Source: an uncultured Bacilli bacterium (GTDB lineage: Bacteria; Bacillota_I; Bacilli_A; RF39; UBA660). From it: a DNA stretch of 64,000 bases. The translations under genes and the position numbers were made by a program. The notes under the pieces were generated by a model. It had not been told where the DNA came from and ran no database searches. It saw only the letters and a program-made list of their open reading frames with translations. The stretch lies in contig CAKOMR010000004.1 of NCBI GenBank assembly GCA_934096705.1, positions 1 through 64,000 of the forward strand. The letters run 5' to 3'. Positions 61,247 through 64,000 of the stretch are shown here, piece by piece (position 1 is the first letter of the stretch; each line of letters starts with the position of its first letter).

Positions 61247-62584
61247 TTAATTAGTTACATAATTAGTTACAACGTATGGATCATTCCAAGTACCAGAACC
61301 ACTAAACATAACATCGCTATTTAAACTTATTACAGGCCTTACAGATAATTCTTGTAACATACTTACACTTGCTATAGCACCTTGCTCATCAATAGTATAT
61401 ACTGAAGCAGAACCATCCATAACACTATACAACATTCCCGTTCCTAAATAAGTTGCTGTTCCCGTATATAAATAGTAGTCTAAATTGTCTACTCCATAAA
61501 CACCGCCAGCCATCATTACTTCGTCTAAAGTTAATAATCCAACAGAATATGTCAAAGCTTGATTACAATCACCTACAACATCAGAAACGCTACAAAACTT
61601 ATAAGTGTAATTACCATCATCAGAGCATTTATTTATAGGTGAAAAATTTTCTGCTCTTTTATAACCTGATAAGTATGGATCAGATCTTAAATTAGTGCCT
61701 TCATAATAAAAATCAGCACAAAAAATTTGAGGATAAATAACACCATCGTTTTCATAGTCTACAAGGTTATCTTCAAACCACTCTTCTAATGCTATTTTCA
61801 TTTGACTATTAGTTACGTCACAATTAATTTCACTTGGCGGACAATAGCCAAATGCAGGTGATCCATTATCAGTCTGATATCCATACTGGTTAGAAGTATG
61901 CATAAATAATGAAGCAATAGCAAAAGCATCACCTGAATTCATATAAACTCTTTCATTTTCCTCGGGTGCTCTTGTTCCACTATAAAGAAGCCTAATAGTA
62001 TCATCACCATTTATTCTTACTATTCGCCAGTAAAAGTTTGCAAATTTTACCCAATTGTTATCGACTGCTCCTCTAAAATAATATGATGTACCCCTATCGT
62101 CATCCGTGATGTATAAGCCTTCATTATCAGAGGCTGTTTCTGAAAAATTCGGTTCTCCTTTAGCAATGATATTTGCTTTTGCTAAATCAACAGTAGTAGC
62201 TCCCTCACCATTTGCAAGAAGAATTCTTTCATATGCTAAAGATGGTGCTGCAACAGCGATATAATCAAAATATAAAAAGCACTTATCAGTACCTATAAAA
62301 TTAAAACTAATTGTTCCTGTGGAACTATTATAATCCGTAACTGTTCCATTATTTTTACAATACGTTTTTTCAGTATTTAAAGAATAACTACCTTTAGGTA
62401 TATCTTTAGAACTATATTTAGTATAGTCAGTAGCGCCTTCTTCTTTTACCATAATTGCTATAGAGTCTTCCTTATTTTGCAATGTTTTTTCTTGAAGTTT
62501 ACTTTCCTTTGGTGTTTTAAGACTAAATAAAACTATCAAGCAAAATACTATTCCACTTATTAATAAAAGTAATCTTTTCTTCAT
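61247..62584 (-). CDS. Membrane-anchored protein with RPVIS-type C-terminal module
   Basis: 445 residues from the ATG at 62584 (an ATG 6 nt earlier lies too near the AGGAG). The N terminus is a simple signal anchor (about 4-22), unlike the SipW-type ends of the others. A Cys-containing beta domain ('TDKCFLYFDY') precedes the module: 'SYYFRGAVDNNWVKFA', 'YWRIVRINGDDTIRLLYSGT', 'YSVGLLTLDEVMMAGG' and 'SVRPVISLNSD', ending 'WNDPYVVT'. The WLASP position is changed, and the stretch matching the hypervariable block has normal AT-rich codons. It stands alone between terminators. Confidence 0.78.
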   Translation of the reverse strand: MKKRLLLLISGIVFCLIVLFSLKTPKESKLQEKTLQNKEDSIAIMVKEEGATDYTKYSSKDIPKGSYSLNTEKTYCKNNGTVTDYNSSTGTISFNFIGTDKCFLYFDYIAVAAPSLAYERILLANGEGATTVDLAKANIIAKGEPNFSETASDNEGLYITDDDRGTSYYFRGAVDNNWVKFANFYWRIVRINGDDTIRLLYSGTRAPEENERVYMNSGDAFAIASLFMHTSNQYGYQTDNGSPAFGYCPPSEINCDVTNSQMKIALEEWFEDNLVDYENDGVIYPQIFCADFYYEGTNLRSDPYLSGYKRAENFSPINKCSDDGNYTYKFCSVSDVVGDCNQALTYSVGLLTLDEVMMAGGVYGVDNLDYYLYTGTATYLGTGMLYSVMDGSASVYTIDEQGAIASVSMLQELSVRPVISLNSDVMFSGSGTWNDPYVVTNYVTN

Positions 62585-62685
62585 AATCATTATCTCCTAT
62601 AAAGGTAAGTTTTATAACCTCTTATTATTACATAACAATTTTAGCATATTTTATTTAAAATTTATATAATATTTTTTGAAAAAAT

Positions 62686-62718
62686 AAAAAAACGTTAAGA
62701 GTTTACTTTTTTCTTAAC
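62686..62718 (-). terminator. Terminator of mscL
   Basis: Minus-strand GTTAAG and CTTAAC pair around the mscL stop region, and a T tract follows. Confidence 0.65.
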
Positions 62719-63120
62719 ATTTTTTGTACTTTTATTTGACTTTTTTAAATTTTCATTTATTTCTCTTAAAAGGAGAATTTCTTCACTAACTTTAGGTTCT
62801 TCTTTCTTCTCCTCTTCTTTTTTCTTTTTAGTTAAATCAGATAATTTATTTAATCCTTTTATTACTAAAAAGATGCAAAAAGAAATTATTAAAAAATCTA
62901 TAACATTTTGAATAAACATGCCAATGTTTATTGTAGCGTCTTTAAATTTAATGGAAATACTAGAAAAATCAATACCTCCAATAATAACTCCAATAATGGG
63001 CATTATAATATCATTTACAAGTGATGAAACTATTTTGGAAAATGCTCCACCTACTACAACACCAACTGCAAGATCTACAACATTGCCTTTAGAAATAAAT
63101 TTTTTAAATTCTTTTAGCAT
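62695..63120 (-). CDS. mscL: Large-conductance mechanosensitive channel MscL
   Basis: 141 residues. 'EFKKFISKGNVVDLAVGVVVGGAFSKIV' is the TM1 gating helix region. 'NDIIMPIIG' and a second helix at about 68-88 follow, then a basic cytoplasmic bundle that is longer than usual because of a KKKKEEEKKEE stretch. It opens under hypo-osmotic shock to release solutes. It overlaps the end of the upstream gene by 7 nt. Confidence 0.96.
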   Translation of the reverse strand: MLKEFKKFISKGNVVDLAVGVVVGGAFSKIVSSLVNDIIMPIIGVIIGGIDFSSISIKFKDATINIGMFIQNVIDFLIISFCIFLVIKGLNKLSDLTKKKKEEEKKEEPKVSEEILLLREINENLKKSNKSTKNVKKKVNS

Positions 63121-63902
63121 GAAATATCCTCTTTTATTCTTTTTGCTTCTTTTAAAATATCTTTTTTAAAAGTTAGATAAGCACATACTACGTAGCCAAT
63201 AAGTGTTAAAGCATAGCCAATTGTTAAATAAGAATATTTTGTAAATAATACACCTATTAAAGCAAGAATTAAACTTACTGCATAACTACCATAATAAAAT
63301 ATAATTAAGTTTTTATCTAGATTTAATGATTTTAATGATGGTATATGTTCATCTAATTTAATAAATGAATTAATTATTGTAGCAAAGAATAATAGTATTG
63401 AAATTATTGCAAATATCTTTGACATACCAAGTAAGAATGAAAAATCGAACATATCAGAATGAAGTATTGTTATTGATGCAGAACTTACATAACCGAAAAA
63501 TTCAAACTTATATTTAATCCATTTAATATTAAATAGAATAAATGATATGAAAAGTGTAATTAAATTATTGATTAACGTTTTATCTTTTGGAACTGTTACA
63601 TTAATAGTTACCTTTTCTTGGCCAATTTCGTTATCCATTTTTGATTTATTATCATTTTCATTTACTTGTACTGTTTTATTTTCAGTAGCCTCAGGTTGAA
63701 TATTTTTTTCTTGTTCAATATTTGTTTTTTCTACTTTTTCTTCATTAGATTTTACATTTTTAATTTCACTATTAACCTTTTTATTAACGCTTTTTGTGCT
63801 ATCTTTTTTTGATTTATTGACTGTTTTAGCATTTGTACTTTTAGCGTTACTTGCCTTCACATTATTTTTCTTTTCAACTTTATTTTGTTTTTTTTCTTCC
63901 AT
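63114..63902 (-). CDS. Unknown membrane protein with Lys/Asn-rich head
   Basis: 262 residues. The first about 110 residues are low-complexity, rich in Lys, Asn, Ser and Glu, and predicted disordered. The rest has four to five membrane helices (about 112-128, 150-175, 195-215, 220-240), ending in a basic tail. I do not recognise it. A TATAAT-like box lies about 30 nt upstream of the start, and the gene has a clear Shine-Dalgarno AGGAG. It shares a transcript with mscL, which hints at membrane tension or envelope function. Confidence 0.65.
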   Translation of the reverse strand: MEEKKQNKVEKKNNVKASNAKSTNAKTVNKSKKDSTKSVNKKVNSEIKNVKSNEEKVEKTNIEQEKNIQPEATENKTVQVNENDNKSKMDNEIGQEKVTINVTVPKDKTLINNLITLFISFILFNIKWIKYKFEFFGYVSSASITILHSDMFDFSFLLGMSKIFAIISILLFFATIINSFIKLDEHIPSLKSLNLDKNLIIFYYGSYAVSLILALIGVLFTKYSYLTIGYALTLIGYVVCAYLTFKKDILKEAKRIKEDISC

Positions 63903-64000
63903 AATAAAACTCCTTTAAACAATACTTATTATACATCATAATCCGTTTTCTTAAAAGTTAAATATATTAACTTTACTTAAAATTATAGTATATTTGTCAA

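Noticed and set aside
1..64000. Mycoplasma-type code with TGA as tryptophan
   Set aside because: TGA serves as stop at 10082-10084 and conserved tryptophans use TGG.
1..64000. CRISPR array, prophage or insertion sequence
   Set aside because: No regularly spaced repeats, no transposase and no phage structural genes were found. The only recombinase is a chromosomal Xer type.
1..64000. DGR reverse transcriptase or template repeat inside the window
   Set aside because: No ORF has reverse-transcriptase motifs, and the codons before WLASP occur only in the two target genes. The cassette, if real, lies elsewhere.

Overview
The window is strongly AT-rich bacterial chromosome with dense, mostly minus-strand operons and short gaps. 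It uses the standard bacterial code: TGA ends a gene at 10082-10084 and tryptophans are read from TGG. Gene content and order are those of the class Bacilli. The blocks relA-dtd with comN and spoVB nearby, mreC-mreD-spoIVFA-spoIVFB-rplU-prp-rpmA-obg, and ylbL beside ylbJ all recall Bacillus subtilis. Short proteins, AT richness and many 'AYF'-type secreted proteins suggest an uncultured gut Bacilli lineage (RF39-like or a sister group). That placement is an inference.

Layout. 1-8.7 kb: tRNA-Lys, lemA/DUF2207, two small membrane proteins, a polysaccharide deacetylase, mutS and the PDZ-Lon protease ylbL. 8.7-12.2 kb: ylbJ, three pilin-like genes and a tiny membrane ORF. 12.2-19.5 kb: ysxE, spoVID, dtd, rel, comN, spoVB, spoVIF and tig. 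19.5-24.8 kb: a hairpin-rich gap, a Xer recombinase and two large secreted proteins. 25-31.4 kb: the heat-shock operon hrcA-grpE-dnaK-pepF-dnaJ, under a promoter covered by two CIRCE operators. 31.4-38.8 kb: a possible 27-residue peptide gene, a secreted protein, a DUF192 gene, obg, the L27/Prp/L21 operon, SpoIVFB/SpoIVFA and MreD/MreC. 38.9-42.4 kb: a PilB/GspE-type ATPase convergent with a third large secreted protein. 42.5-53.1 kb: ddl, a membrane-fused MurF, a hydrolase, lon, an AAA ATPase, der, a pilin, engB and ffh. 53.1-64 kb: a surface-protein gene broken by an in-frame stop, spoIVB, xseBA, nusB, trmD-rimM, an RNA methyltransferase, a YgjP-type metalloprotein, a fifth member of the secreted family and mscL.

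Three themes stand out. First, at least eight sporulation-associated genes (ylbJ, ysxE, spoVID, spoVB, spoVIF, spoIVFA, spoIVFB, spoIVB) argue that the organism forms endospores or has only recently lost that ability. Second, pilin-like genes at two loci plus a PilB-type ATPase suggest a type IV-pilus-like machine whose genes are scattered. Third, five secreted or anchored proteins share a C-terminal module ending in '(V/I)RP(V/A)(I/V)S(L/I)'. In two of them (20930-23104 and 40294-42405) an 84-nt block of identical length is hypervariable while both flanks are conserved, and one copy is about 63% GC. This looks like the variable repeat of a diversity-generating retroelement (DGR) whose reverse transcriptase and template lie outside the window. 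It is the most interesting signal here.
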